Source: Anaeromicropila populeti
Lineage (GTDB): Bacteria; Bacillota; Clostridia; Lachnospirales; Lachnospiraceae
DNA length: 64,000 nucleotides
Direction of reading: 5' to 3'
Assembly (NCBI RefSeq): GCF_900112775.1
Contig: NZ_FOYZ01000002.1
Span: 371,669-435,668, forward strand
Shown here: positions 54,001 to 62,441 of the stretch, in pieces
Layout of the letters: each line of letters opens with the position of its first letter
Position numbering within the stretch: the first letter of the stretch is position 1
Made by a program: the position numbers and the translations under genes
The notes under the pieces: model-generated
What the model saw: the letters and a program-made list of their open reading frames with translations, nothing else
Told to the model about the DNA's origin: nothing
Databases searched by the model: none

Positions 54001-54184
54001 CGAGTATATTGGTGCCAGACATAAGGTGACAATAGCTCCGCATTTTTCGATTCAAGGGTATCAGGAAGCTGATTTGATGGAGCAGCCTCAAGGTGAGTAC
54101 AAAGAAGAGAAGGTAATTAGACTGGAATTTAAACCATATGAGATTAAGACGGTTTTAATAGATGTGAAAAAAGAAAAGAAATGA
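51050..54184 (+). CDS. GH38 alpha-mannosidase, copy 2
   Basis: 1044-residue cytoplasmic GH38 enzyme. Zinc motif GHTHIDVAW at 245-253 (H246, H248, D250) and nucleophile D360 in WLPDVFGYS; the conserved HQFHDIIPGSSIHEVYED follows. It differs from the first GH38 protein in the N-terminal sandwich and in WGMDGSEVLTHF-type substrate loops, so the two likely split alpha-1,2, 1,3 or 1,6 linkages between them. The ATG at 51050 is preceded by AGAAAGG; the frame reaches a TTG at 51041. Next gene 12 bp downstream. Confidence 0.93.
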   Translation: MFFIDNKLEARVNELKEYRYRDRKSLGGLLSLEDNQGKVNPELPSEDENWELILAGQCWSGRDRYLWLKTELVIPEEWKGKKAVGLFDYGITGDGNNSGFESLLYVNGQPFQGVDMNHKEVFFPADLYGEKLECIFRLWSGLEGGGVKREQVHKINYADLAWLDEKTDDLYYMGFAIIDAVKTLKNDDPTVHELRRILDEAFLCIDWSYPGSEEFYQSVHEADDMLNQQLDEIEKNASVQVKCIGHTHIDVAWLWRLNHTREKCSRSFSTVIRLMEQFPEYIFLQTQPQLYEYVKKDFPDLYQKIKEKAAAGNWEVDGGMWVEADCNLTSGESLTRQILMCRKFMMDEFGKVPSYLWLPDVFGYSWALPQILKKSGIDMFMTTKISWNQYNRMPHDTFRWVGMDGSEVLTHFITTPAPWDRPDSWFYTYNGQLIPNTVKGVWDAYQDKAVNKELLISYGYGDGGGGVNRDMLELRRRIDKIPGIPELKTSTAKEYFEHLKDTFKHTKQYVHTWDGELYLEYHRGTYTSQAYNKRMNRKMEFLYRETEWLTAMAAIVKGDVALARQDEMREGWKILLTHQFHDIIPGSSIHEVYEDSRENYKQAEAIADTIKEDALEQLISAHSQYFTIVNNSGWDRDGIVSVPYQKDAVYVDGAGNVLESQDSAANTLVKVGQVPAMGMTVISRETGVKQVCKPIFFITNSGAESPFYCIKWNEAGQLTDVYDKENDIHVIPEGKRANVFQLFEDKPLGNDAWDIDLFYQEKMKEVDQLISVECVEQGPLRAVIRFTWSFLNSKITQNMMLYAQSRRIDFETKMDFYEHKKILKVAFPVDIRTTYATYDIQYGNVRRANHWNTSWDQAKFETVAHRFADLSEQGYGVSLLNDCKYGHDIKGNVMRLTLVKAATHPDPQQDQGEHYFTYSLFPHKGDFAAANTVQEAYGLNQPLYAVEGSSILGNYSFLSLDNEYVEIDAIKLSEDGKSLVVRFHEYIGARHKVTIAPHFSIQGYQEADLMEQPQGEYKEEKVIRLEFKPYEIKTVLIDVKKEKK

Positions 54185-54196
54185 GGGTGAAAAAGT

Positions 54197-56536
54197 ATGT
54201 TTGGAAAGTTGTTGGGCTATCAAAAGCTGGAAAACAGAATTTTATTACAGTTTGAAGAGAAAGTCTGCTACATTGAAATAATGGAAGAAACGGTTATTCG
54301 TATTTTTGCGTCATTAGAAGAAAAAGAACAGATTTCTTATGGAATTACAGAGTTGTCCAGACAGCAGTATTGCAATGCCTGTCAGCAGGTATCAGTGCAG
54401 ATAGAACAGAGAGAACAAGGACTGGTTATTAAAACGGGAAAACTATGGGTGGAAGTAAATGACGACTTTAAGGTTGATATTTATAATAACCAGCATGAGA
54501 TTTTATGCAGAGACTACCGGATGGAGAGAGAGTCTTTTATGCAGCCTGAAGCAGGCTGGCAGCAGGCTGCTCAGGAAGGACATACGATTCAGGAAAAGAC
54601 TGGAAAACATAAAATTCAGGTAATAAAAACAATGGAGGGGGAAGAAGTATTTTACGGATTAGGAGATAAAACAGGTTTTCTTAATAAAAGAGGATACGAA
54701 TATGAAATGTGGAACAGTGACATACCAGATCCACATGTAGATTCCTTCCGCGCGTTATACAAATCCATTCCCTTCTTTATTACGATGAGAAACTCACACT
54801 TTTATGGCATATTTTTTGATAATCCCCATAAATCAGTTTTTGATATGGGCAAGGAAAGTGAAAAATACTATTTTTTTGGCGCAGAGCAGGGAAACCTGGA
54901 CTACTACTTTATGTATGGAAACACCATGGCAGATGTGTTAAAAAGTTATATGGGACTTACGGGAACCCATCCATTACCACAATTATGGACATTAGGATAT
55001 CATCAGAGCAGATGGTCCTATGAAACATCTCAGGAAGTAAGAGAAATTGCCAAAAGCTTCCGGGAAAATGATATTCCATGTGACTGCATTCATCTAGACA
55101 TAGATTATATGGATGGATGCCGGGTGTTTACCTATAGTCCGGAAGGCTTTCCGGATATGAAAGAACTAATCCAACAGCTTAATCAAGAGGGCTTTCAAAT
55201 CGTAACGATTATTGATCCAGGGGTAAAATTAGAGGAAGGATATCCGATTTATGACCAGGGACTGGAACTGGATTGTTTTGTAAAAGATAAGGAAGGAACA
55301 AACTATACAAACTGGGTGTGGCCAGGGACGGTAGTATATCCTGATTTTTCTGATGAAAAGGTTCGTTCCTGGTGGGGTGAAAACCATCGTTACCTAATAG
55401 AACTTGGTGTCAGTGGAATATGGAATGATATGAATGAACCGGCAAGCTTTCATGGAGAACTTCCAGATGACATACAATTTTCAGAGGAAGGACAAGGAGC
55501 TGATCATAGAAGAATTCATAATGTATATGGACATTTAATGTCACAGGCTACTTATGAGGCGTGGAAAAAATATAAGAAAACCCGTCCTTTTGTTATCACA
55601 AGAGCCTGCTATGCAGGTACCCAGCGATATGCAACTGCATGGACAGGAGACAATCACAGCATATGGGCACACCTTCAGATGGCAGTTCCACAGCTATGCA
55701 ATCTTGGATTAAGTGGTATGGCATTTGTTGGAACAGATGTTGGCGGCTTTGGTTCCGACTGTACACCAGAACTTTTATGCAGGTGGGTGCAGACAGGATG
55801 TTTTTCACCATTGTTCAGAAATCACAGCTGCAAAGGAAGCCGCAGACAGGAACCATGGGCTTTTAATCAGGAAACGCTTGATATTAACCGGAAATATATT
55901 AAGTTACGGTATCGTTTACTTCCATATTTTTATGACTTATTTTGGGAACATGAGAGAAATGGTCTGCCAGTAATAAGACCTTTGGTACTAGAATTTCCAG
56001 AGGACCGAAATACATGGGAAATGAACGATCAATTTATGGTAGGAAGTCATATTTTGGTGGCTCCTGTAGTAAATCAGGGGCAGAGAATGAGACTAGTGTA
56101 TTTGCCAGAAGGAATCTGGGAAGATTACTGGACAGGAGAAAGGCATGTAGGGGGGACCTATATCAAAAGAGAAGCGCCGTTAGAGGTTTGTCCTATGTAT
56201 ATAAAAGCGGGTACGATACTGCCAAATTATCCGGAAATAGCGTATACAGGTGAGAAAAAAATAAAACAGCTTATTCTAGAGGTATATGAAGGGGAAGGTG
56301 AATATTATCATTATCAAGATAATGGAAAGGATTTTTCCTATCAGGAAGGAGTTTATAACCAGTATTTATTCAGGCTTTCTGAAAACAGGAAATTACAGCT
56401 TGATATTATTCATCAGGGATACGAAGAAGGGTATACCACTTTTCTGATTCGCTGGAAAGGCAGGGAAAAGCAGATATGTTTTGTTCAGGACACACAAATT
56501 GTGTTACTAGATGAAATAGAAAGTGAAGTATTATGA
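54197..56536 (+). CDS. GH31 alpha-glucosidase
   Basis: 779-residue family 31 glycoside hydrolase, cytoplasmic. Nucleophile D411 in GIWNDMNEPASF and acid/base D485 in AWTGDNHS are present, plus LDIDYMDG and the GTDVGGFGSD stretch. It hydrolyses terminal alpha-glucosidic bonds. In an N-glycan locus it may trim glucose caps of immature high-mannose glycans, a role like eukaryotic glucosidase II; ordinary maltose or isomaltose action cannot be ruled out. Its stop overlaps the histidine kinase start by 4 bp (ATGA). Confidence 0.92.
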   Translation: MFGKLLGYQKLENRILLQFEEKVCYIEIMEETVIRIFASLEEKEQISYGITELSRQQYCNACQQVSVQIEQREQGLVIKTGKLWVEVNDDFKVDIYNNQHEILCRDYRMERESFMQPEAGWQQAAQEGHTIQEKTGKHKIQVIKTMEGEEVFYGLGDKTGFLNKRGYEYEMWNSDIPDPHVDSFRALYKSIPFFITMRNSHFYGIFFDNPHKSVFDMGKESEKYYFFGAEQGNLDYYFMYGNTMADVLKSYMGLTGTHPLPQLWTLGYHQSRWSYETSQEVREIAKSFRENDIPCDCIHLDIDYMDGCRVFTYSPEGFPDMKELIQQLNQEGFQIVTIIDPGVKLEEGYPIYDQGLELDCFVKDKEGTNYTNWVWPGTVVYPDFSDEKVRSWWGENHRYLIELGVSGIWNDMNEPASFHGELPDDIQFSEEGQGADHRRIHNVYGHLMSQATYEAWKKYKKTRPFVITRACYAGTQRYATAWTGDNHSIWAHLQMAVPQLCNLGLSGMAFVGTDVGGFGSDCTPELLCRWVQTGCFSPLFRNHSCKGSRRQEPWAFNQETLDINRKYIKLRYRLLPYFYDLFWEHERNGLPVIRPLVLEFPEDRNTWEMNDQFMVGSHILVAPVVNQGQRMRLVYLPEGIWEDYWTGERHVGGTYIKREAPLEVCPMYIKAGTILPNYPEIAYTGEKKIKQLILEVYEGEGEYYHYQDNGKDFSYQEGVYNQYLFRLSENRKLQLDIIHQGYEEGYTTFLIRWKGREKQICFVQDTQIVLLDEIESEVL

Positions 56537-58242
56537 TTCGGAAAAAGACGATTTACCGAAAACTTTTTATAAATTATACAGCGATTATTTTCAGTATTAT
56601 TATTTTCTTTGAAGTTTTTTCTATTTCAAATGTGCGAAAGCAGGCTGCGGATGAAAACATACGGTTTAATCAGCTGGTAAGTGAAGAAGTTGCCAATAAT
56701 GCTAAAAACATGTCCGATACGGCAGATTTAATTTTATATAAATTGTATCAGAAAGATTCGGAATTGTCCGATACGCTGCTTTACTTGGAAAACGATTTGG
56801 ATACGTATTATCAAATAAGACTGGATCGGTTTTCAAATAATCAGTCAAATGAGTATTATGGAAATGATGATTTTGCAAAAGAGTCCTTTAGCCTGGATAG
56901 TCAGATAAAGGAAATCTCTTTTGTCAGTCATGCCAAAAAGCACAGAATCACATATAGTGACGGTGGAGATGTACGGGTTTCTGAGGTAAGCAGCAGTTTT
57001 TTAGAACGGCTGAATCAATATATTTTATTAGAAGATAATCATATTGTTTTTGTGGAAAATATTCAAAATCCTATGACCATGGAACTAACGGGTTACATGT
57101 TGGTTTCTTATAATCTTAGCTATTTTGAGAAAAACTACAAGGAAAACAAAGAATCTGAATTAATTGTATTTTATGATCAGACAGTACTATTTGACTCTAC
57201 TGGAAAAAATACAGTGGACTATTTGCTTAATGATAGTGGAGTTTTGAAAAGTGAACAGGAACTGGAAAAAATTCTGGCTGCCTATGTATGCTGCTATGGA
57301 ATGAATAAAATTAATGTAGTCCGTTATATTCCAAAAGAAATTGGAAACCGAATTTCTCCTTTTTTAATGCTTTCATTGATTGTAACGGGAATTTTTATCT
57401 TTGGGGCAGGTGAGTTTCTAGTGCTGAGACGACTGGAACATCTAACCCAGAGACTGGTTTCCCTTTTGAATGGTATGGAACGGGTGCGTGGTGGTGAAAT
57501 TAATTCTCAGGTGGAGATTAAATTTGAAAATGATGAATATGACATCATTGCTGAATATTTTAACCAGATGTGTACCGATCTCCAGACCTATATCCAGAAA
57601 AGCTATATGGCGGAAATTGAGCAGAAAAATGCGGAACTGAATGCACTTCAAAATCAAATTAATCCTCATTTTCTCTATAATACACTAGAGGCAATCCGTA
57701 TGAAGGCAATTTGTAATGGGGACAAGGAAGTGGGGAAAATGCTCTATGGACTTGCTATTATTTTCCGAAGTCAGGTTAAGGAAAGCAGTATTATTACAAT
57801 AGGCAAGGAACTGTATTTTTGCAAAAAGTACTTGGAAATGTTTGAATTCAGATATCAGAATAAATTTCGATTTGCTATTGATTGTCCTGTAGAATTTATG
57901 GAAGTTAAAGTAAACAAATTTATTTTACAGCCGATGATTGAAAATTACTTTGTCCATGGAATACGCCTTATGGATACGGATAATTATCTGTGTATTAAGA
58001 TGGAGGCAGCAGGCGAAGATATTCTCATATATATTGAAGACAATGGAAAGGGAATAGAAGATAATAGACTGGAGGAGATAAATCAGAAGTTAAAGGATAA
58101 CAGCAGTCCAGAAGGCAGTATTGGGGTAAGAAATGTAAACAGCAGGATTACGGCTATGTATGGGAAGGAATATGGTGTGCACCTGGAAAAAAATGATCCG
58201 AGAGGGGTCAGAGTGATCATTAGATTCCCTATGGAGGTGTAG
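56533..58242 (+). CDS. YesM-type sensor histidine kinase
   Basis: 569-residue membrane sensor. Helix 1 at about 12-30, an extracytoplasmic sensing domain of about 240 residues, helix 2 at about 276-297, HAMP linker, then the His_kinase domain with the phospho-acceptor in QINPHFLYNTLEAIRMKA and an HATPase_c domain (EDNGKGIE, GSIGVRNVNSRI). This family pairs with AraC-type response regulators to control sugar import. Overlap with GH31 and 3-bp spacing to the regulator show one operon. It probably senses an oligosaccharide, perhaps through one of the binding proteins. Confidence 0.93.
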   Translation: MIRKKTIYRKLFINYTAIIFSIIIFFEVFSISNVRKQAADENIRFNQLVSEEVANNAKNMSDTADLILYKLYQKDSELSDTLLYLENDLDTYYQIRLDRFSNNQSNEYYGNDDFAKESFSLDSQIKEISFVSHAKKHRITYSDGGDVRVSEVSSSFLERLNQYILLEDNHIVFVENIQNPMTMELTGYMLVSYNLSYFEKNYKENKESELIVFYDQTVLFDSTGKNTVDYLLNDSGVLKSEQELEKILAAYVCCYGMNKINVVRYIPKEIGNRISPFLMLSLIVTGIFIFGAGEFLVLRRLEHLTQRLVSLLNGMERVRGGEINSQVEIKFENDEYDIIAEYFNQMCTDLQTYIQKSYMAEIEQKNAELNALQNQINPHFLYNTLEAIRMKAICNGDKEVGKMLYGLAIIFRSQVKESSIITIGKELYFCKKYLEMFEFRYQNKFRFAIDCPVEFMEVKVNKFILQPMIENYFVHGIRLMDTDNYLCIKMEAAGEDILIYIEDNGKGIEDNRLEEINQKLKDNSSPEGSIGVRNVNSRITAMYGKEYGVHLEKNDPRGVRVIIRFPMEV

Positions 58243-58245
58243 AAA

Positions 58246-59820
58246 ATGTATAAGGTTATGATAGTTGAGGACGAAGAATTTATCATGCAGGGTATCTGTC
58301 TGATTGTAGACTGGGAAAAGCTTGGTCTGGAGGTAGTTCACAAAGCTCAGGATGGAACAGAAGCAATTGACTTGTGGGAACAGGAAAAAGTAGATATTAT
58401 TATTACAGATATCTGTATGCCCCAAATGGGAGGTTTGGAGCTTCTGAAAAAAATCAGGGAGCAAAGTGAGCAGGTGCGGTTTATTATACTCAGTGGCTAT
58501 GATCAGTTTGAATATGCCAGACAAGCCATTACGTTAGATGTGGAGGACTATATTTTAAAGCCCATAGACGAAGAAAAACTGATGCAGGTGCTGGAAGATA
58601 CCGTTAGCAAAATTCAGTCATTGAATAAGAAAAAAAATTATTCGATTGATGAACTGCGAAAAGCAGGGTGCTTGCTGAAGGAACCATGGGATCCAGAGAA
58701 AGCAGCTATTCATATGAAGGAACTGGAATTGGCTTTATATCAACCTTGTTTTGCATTTGCAACAATGAAATATAAAATCAGTACATTAAAGGAGGATGAG
58801 CTGGCATCTATTTATAATTATCTTGTCACAGAGTATAAAGGGGATAATATGAAAGTACTGTTTACAGAAAAGGATGAATTGCTTTTACTTATATCATGGG
58901 AAGAAGTAGGAAAGAAAAATCCTTTGGCATATTTTAAAAAGCTTCAGAACCAGCTAGAAGAAAAGTTTGACAAGCCAGCCTTTATTACAGTGGGTCCAGT
59001 ACTAAGTCAAATGCAGGATTTGGCAAAGGCATACCGGCATACCCGCAAACTGCAAAGATATTTAATCATTGAAGGATATGGAAGTTGTATTGACGAAAGC
59101 TATGTTTGTAATAGGATGCATGAGGATATCGACTTTGATGAGGATAAACTTTACAATCTAATTATCCATAAGGATAAAGAGGGAGCTGCTGCGTATTTAG
59201 AAGACCTTATTGTGAATAACATTACAATGGAAAAGTACTCCATCGAAGTAATTGATACAACCCTAGTGCGTGTGATGATTTTATTGCAGAAAATAAAGGA
59301 TGAGTTTGGAATTGAGTCAGCCAGTCACCAGTTTTATGTAACAGAGCTGCTAGAAGAAATCTATCATGCAGATGATATTTCCATTATTAAGGGTGCTATT
59401 ATTGTGGAAATGGTGGAATTGATTGAGCTTCTTCAAATCGAAAATTCTCAGTATTCGCCAGTAGTAAAGCAAATCATGGCTAAAGTAAAAAATGATTACA
59501 GGGAAGATATGAGCCTGAAAACACTAGCTGGAAAATACAGAATGAATCCTTCTTATCTGGGGCAAATATTCCTTCGGGAAGTAGGGTGTACATTTTCTCA
59601 ATATTTAAATAATACCCGGATTAAAGTAGCAAGAGAGCTGATTTTAAAGACAAATATGCGTATGCATGATATTTCTAATGAGATTGGCTATGTTGACATC
59701 AGCTATTTTTACCGCATGTTCCGAAAATATTATGGCATATCTCCCGCATCATTAAGAGAAATCAAAAGTACCACAGAAGAAATAAATACCTGGCAGGAGG
59801 TCAATCAGATTGAAAAATAG
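58246..59820 (+). CDS. YesN-type response regulator, AraC family
   Basis: 524-residue regulator: receiver domain with phospho-acceptor D55 (IIITDICMPQMGG), a long linker of about 280 residues, and a C-terminal AraC double helix-turn-helix (about 420-510, ending YFYRMFRKYYGISPASLRE). It should activate transport and catabolic genes on phosphorylation by the neighbouring kinase. Its end overlaps the next gene by 11 bp. Candidate targets are the gaps at 49406 and 61307. Confidence 0.94.
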   Translation: MYKVMIVEDEEFIMQGICLIVDWEKLGLEVVHKAQDGTEAIDLWEQEKVDIIITDICMPQMGGLELLKKIREQSEQVRFIILSGYDQFEYARQAITLDVEDYILKPIDEEKLMQVLEDTVSKIQSLNKKKNYSIDELRKAGCLLKEPWDPEKAAIHMKELELALYQPCFAFATMKYKISTLKEDELASIYNYLVTEYKGDNMKVLFTEKDELLLLISWEEVGKKNPLAYFKKLQNQLEEKFDKPAFITVGPVLSQMQDLAKAYRHTRKLQRYLIIEGYGSCIDESYVCNRMHEDIDFDEDKLYNLIIHKDKEGAAAYLEDLIVNNITMEKYSIEVIDTTLVRVMILLQKIKDEFGIESASHQFYVTELLEEIYHADDISIIKGAIIVEMVELIELLQIENSQYSPVVKQIMAKVKNDYREDMSLKTLAGKYRMNPSYLGQIFLREVGCTFSQYLNNTRIKVARELILKTNMRMHDISNEIGYVDISYFYRMFRKYYGISPASLREIKSTTEEINTWQEVNQIEK

Positions 59821-61306
59821 AATAAGGGCTTTGTTTGTCTTTTTATTTCTGGGGACTATTCTTGGAAGCAGTGCAGGCTGTCATAATAAGCTGGAACAGA
59901 AGAAAGAACAGTCGAATACAGTAAAGCTGATTTGGTATCAGATCGGGGAGCCACAAAAGGATTTGGCTTTGGTACAGGAAAAGGTAAACGAATATACGGC
60001 TGAAAAAATAGGGGTAACAGTTCAGATTGAACAAATCGGCTGGGACAAATACACAAAAACAATGGAAACCATTGTGAAAACAGGGAAGGAGTACGATTTG
60101 GTATTTACTTCTTCTTGGGCAAATGATTATTTGACCAATGCTCAAAGAGGCTTTTTTCTTCCGCTGGACGAACTTCTTCAGAAATATGGGAAGGAAATGT
60201 ATGAAGCTATTGATGATAAGTTCTGGGAAGCTGCCATGGTGGATGGAAGGATTTATGGGGTGCCAAATGAAAAGGAACTGGGCAGTATGCCGATGTGGGT
60301 GTTTACTAAAGAATATGTGGATAAATATCATGTACCCTATGAAGATATACACACTCTTGAGGATTTAGAGCCATGGCTGGAATTAATCAGTGAAAATGAG
60401 CCAGATGTGGTTCCACTGTATATTACACAAGATTTTTCTGCGCCTACCTATATGGATAAAATTCAAGATATTGTAGGGATTGAATATGATGATACAACCT
60501 TAACGGTGCAAAATCTCTTTCATACAGATCGGATGCTGTCCACATTAAGAACAATGAGAAATTATTATTTAAAAGGATACATTAATAAAAATGCAGCAAT
60601 GGAGACAGATAGTAAAGAAGTAAAACGGTTTGTGACAAAGGGGGATGGACAGCCTTATGCAGAACTAATCTGGTCCAAGGATTTAGGATACGAGGTAGTG
60701 ACGTCCAATATCATGGAGGTTCAGATAACAAATGTTTCAGCCAGAGGAGCTTTGACCGCCATTTCTAGTAATACGAAGCATCCAAAGGAGGCTGTGGAGT
60801 TTTTAAATCTGGTAAATACAGATGAATATTTAAGAAATCTTTTGAATTACGGGATTGAAGGAATTCATTATGATAAGACTGCACTTTCTGAAGATGATGA
60901 AAAATTGGTGGAGGGAAAGGAAAACACCTATTCTTTTAAAGTGCATTTAAATTCTGAGAATCAGAAAAATTATTCTGTTCCCTACTGGGTTCAGGGGGGA
61001 CTTTTTAATACGTATGTGCTAGAGACAGAACCTATAGATAAATGGTACCAGTTTCAGCAGTTTAACAAAGAACTGAAGCCAGCATTGTCCTTTGGCTTTA
61101 ATTTTGATTCAACCAATGTGTTAAAGGAAATATTAGAAGTAAAGAGTGTTTTAAATGAGTATGGTACGATGCTGTATTCGGGAAGTGTGGATCCAGATCT
61201 GTATGTTCCAAAGCTCAATCAGAAATTAGAGTCCGCTGGTATTCAGACTATTATTGATGATATGCAGAAACAAGTAGATGATTGGAAGAAAACGGCCTAC
61301 CCGTAA
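59810..61306 (+). CDS. Carbohydrate ABC transporter substrate-binding lipoprotein, DUF3502 type, copy 2
   Basis: 498-residue lipoprotein paralogous to the one at 49492. It starts with TTG at 59810, inside the regulator gene, behind CAGGAGG at a spacing of about 9 nt. Signal peptide and lipobox LGSSAGC, lipidation at C24. The family 1 binding domain and a C-terminal DUF3502 part (FGFNFDSTNVLKEIL, YSGSVDPDLYVPKLNQKL) align with copy 1. The rare start and coupled position suggest low expression; it may act as a sensor partner for the kinase or bind a second glycan. Confidence 0.9.
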   Translation: MKNRIRALFVFLFLGTILGSSAGCHNKLEQKKEQSNTVKLIWYQIGEPQKDLALVQEKVNEYTAEKIGVTVQIEQIGWDKYTKTMETIVKTGKEYDLVFTSSWANDYLTNAQRGFFLPLDELLQKYGKEMYEAIDDKFWEAAMVDGRIYGVPNEKELGSMPMWVFTKEYVDKYHVPYEDIHTLEDLEPWLELISENEPDVVPLYITQDFSAPTYMDKIQDIVGIEYDDTTLTVQNLFHTDRMLSTLRTMRNYYLKGYINKNAAMETDSKEVKRFVTKGDGQPYAELIWSKDLGYEVVTSNIMEVQITNVSARGALTAISSNTKHPKEAVEFLNLVNTDEYLRNLLNYGIEGIHYDKTALSEDDEKLVEGKENTYSFKVHLNSENQKNYSVPYWVQGGLFNTYVLETEPIDKWYQFQQFNKELKPALSFGFNFDSTNVLKEILEVKSVLNEYGTMLYSGSVDPDLYVPKLNQKLESAGIQTIIDDMQKQVDDWKKTAYP

Positions 61307-61383
61307 ATAATCAGCACTTTGGTATAGATAAAAATAAAATTTGTTCAATAAATCTTCAATTTAGCAACTGTTTGGGAGACAGA

Positions 61384-61409
61384 TGCCTTGCTATAATAAT
61401 AGTAAGGCA
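61384..61409 (+). other. Intercistronic hairpin before the permease genes
   Basis: TGCCTTGCTAT (61384-61394) pairs with ATAGTAAGGCA (61399-61409) over 11 bp including one G-T, with loop AATA. No U-tract follows. It sits between the second binding protein gene and the permease gene in a 163-bp gap; TATAAT in its loop region (61392-61397) could instead be a promoter -10 without a good -35. Confidence 0.5.
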
Positions 61410-61469
61410 ATTAATCGTTACAGTACTGTTTTAGACAATACAGATTTGCTAAAACAAAAGGAGGTTCTT

Positions 61470-62423
61470 ATGAGCAAAAAGAGTAAGGGTGTCAAAAAAA
61501 AGAGATGGACCAGAGATGATACTCAGCTGGCATTACTTGCACTACCTACAACCATTTGGTACGTATGCTTTTGTTTTCTGCCAATGTTCGGTGTACTGAT
61601 GGCATTCAAGAATTATCGTATCGTGGAAGCAGGAAGAAGCTTTTTCTACAATTTGTTACACAGTGAGACCACTGGGTTTAAGAATTTTGAGTTTTTATTT
61701 TCAAGTGGTTCTGGTACCAGAGTACTTAAACTTACGTTAACCTATAATATTGCATTTATTATTTTAGGCATTGTAGTACCAGTAATATTATCTTTGATGA
61801 TGAGTCAACTCCATGGAAAACGTTATGGGAAAACATGTCAGACATTGATGTTTCTTCCTTATTTTATGTCATGGGTTATTGTTGGATATTTCGTGTATGC
61901 ATTTCTAAGCCCTGATAAGGGATTATTTAATACCATACTTACTATGTTAAATAAGGATACGGTAAACTGGTATCGTGAACCAGAGTACTGGCCATATTTT
62001 CTTGTTTTCTTAAATGTGTGGAAGGGCATGGGATATGGAATGGTAGTTTACTTAGCCAGTATTACTGGTATTGATACTTCTCTATATGAAGCAGCCATGA
62101 TGGATGGCGCTACTAAATTTCAACAGGCGGTTAAAATTACGCTTCCACTTATGAAAAGTGTAATTATCATGATGTTTATATTGAGTATAGGAGGGCTTGT
62201 CCGTTCTGATTTCGGTCTGTTTTATCAGGTACCTAAAGCATCAAATTCTCTGTATACGGTTACAGAAACCATTGATGTATTTATTTATAAAATGATAAAA
62301 GAACAGCCAAATCCAAATATGGGTTCTGCGGCATCATTTTTACAATCTGTTGTAAGCTGTGCATTGATTCTAATCACAAATAGAATTGTAAAATGGATGG
62401 ACAAAGACAGTGCAATCATATAG
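61470..62423 (+). CDS. Carbohydrate ABC transporter permease (LplB type)
   Basis: 317-residue permease with six helices. It begins with a basic segment and LLALPTTIWYVCFCFLPMFGVLMAFKNY and has the EAA loop YEAAMMDGATKFQQAVKITLPL that docks the ATPase. It forms a heterodimer with the next gene product. The ATG at 61470 follows AAAAGGAGG; the frame upstream to 61383 runs through the hairpin. No ATPase gene is in the window, so it presumably uses a shared MsmX-like one encoded elsewhere. Confidence 0.93.
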   Translation: MSKKSKGVKKKRWTRDDTQLALLALPTTIWYVCFCFLPMFGVLMAFKNYRIVEAGRSFFYNLLHSETTGFKNFEFLFSSGSGTRVLKLTLTYNIAFIILGIVVPVILSLMMSQLHGKRYGKTCQTLMFLPYFMSWVIVGYFVYAFLSPDKGLFNTILTMLNKDTVNWYREPEYWPYFLVFLNVWKGMGYGMVVYLASITGIDTSLYEAAMMDGATKFQQAVKITLPLMKSVIIMMFILSIGGLVRSDFGLFYQVPKASNSLYTVTETIDVFIYKMIKEQPNPNMGSAASFLQSVVSCALILITNRIVKWMDKDSAII

Positions 62424-62441
62424 AAAGGTCAGTGATGTATA

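Noticed and set aside
59843..60352. 169-codon minus-strand frame within the second solute-binding protein gene
   Set aside because: No start signal, biased composition, and it lies fully inside a clear lipoprotein gene.
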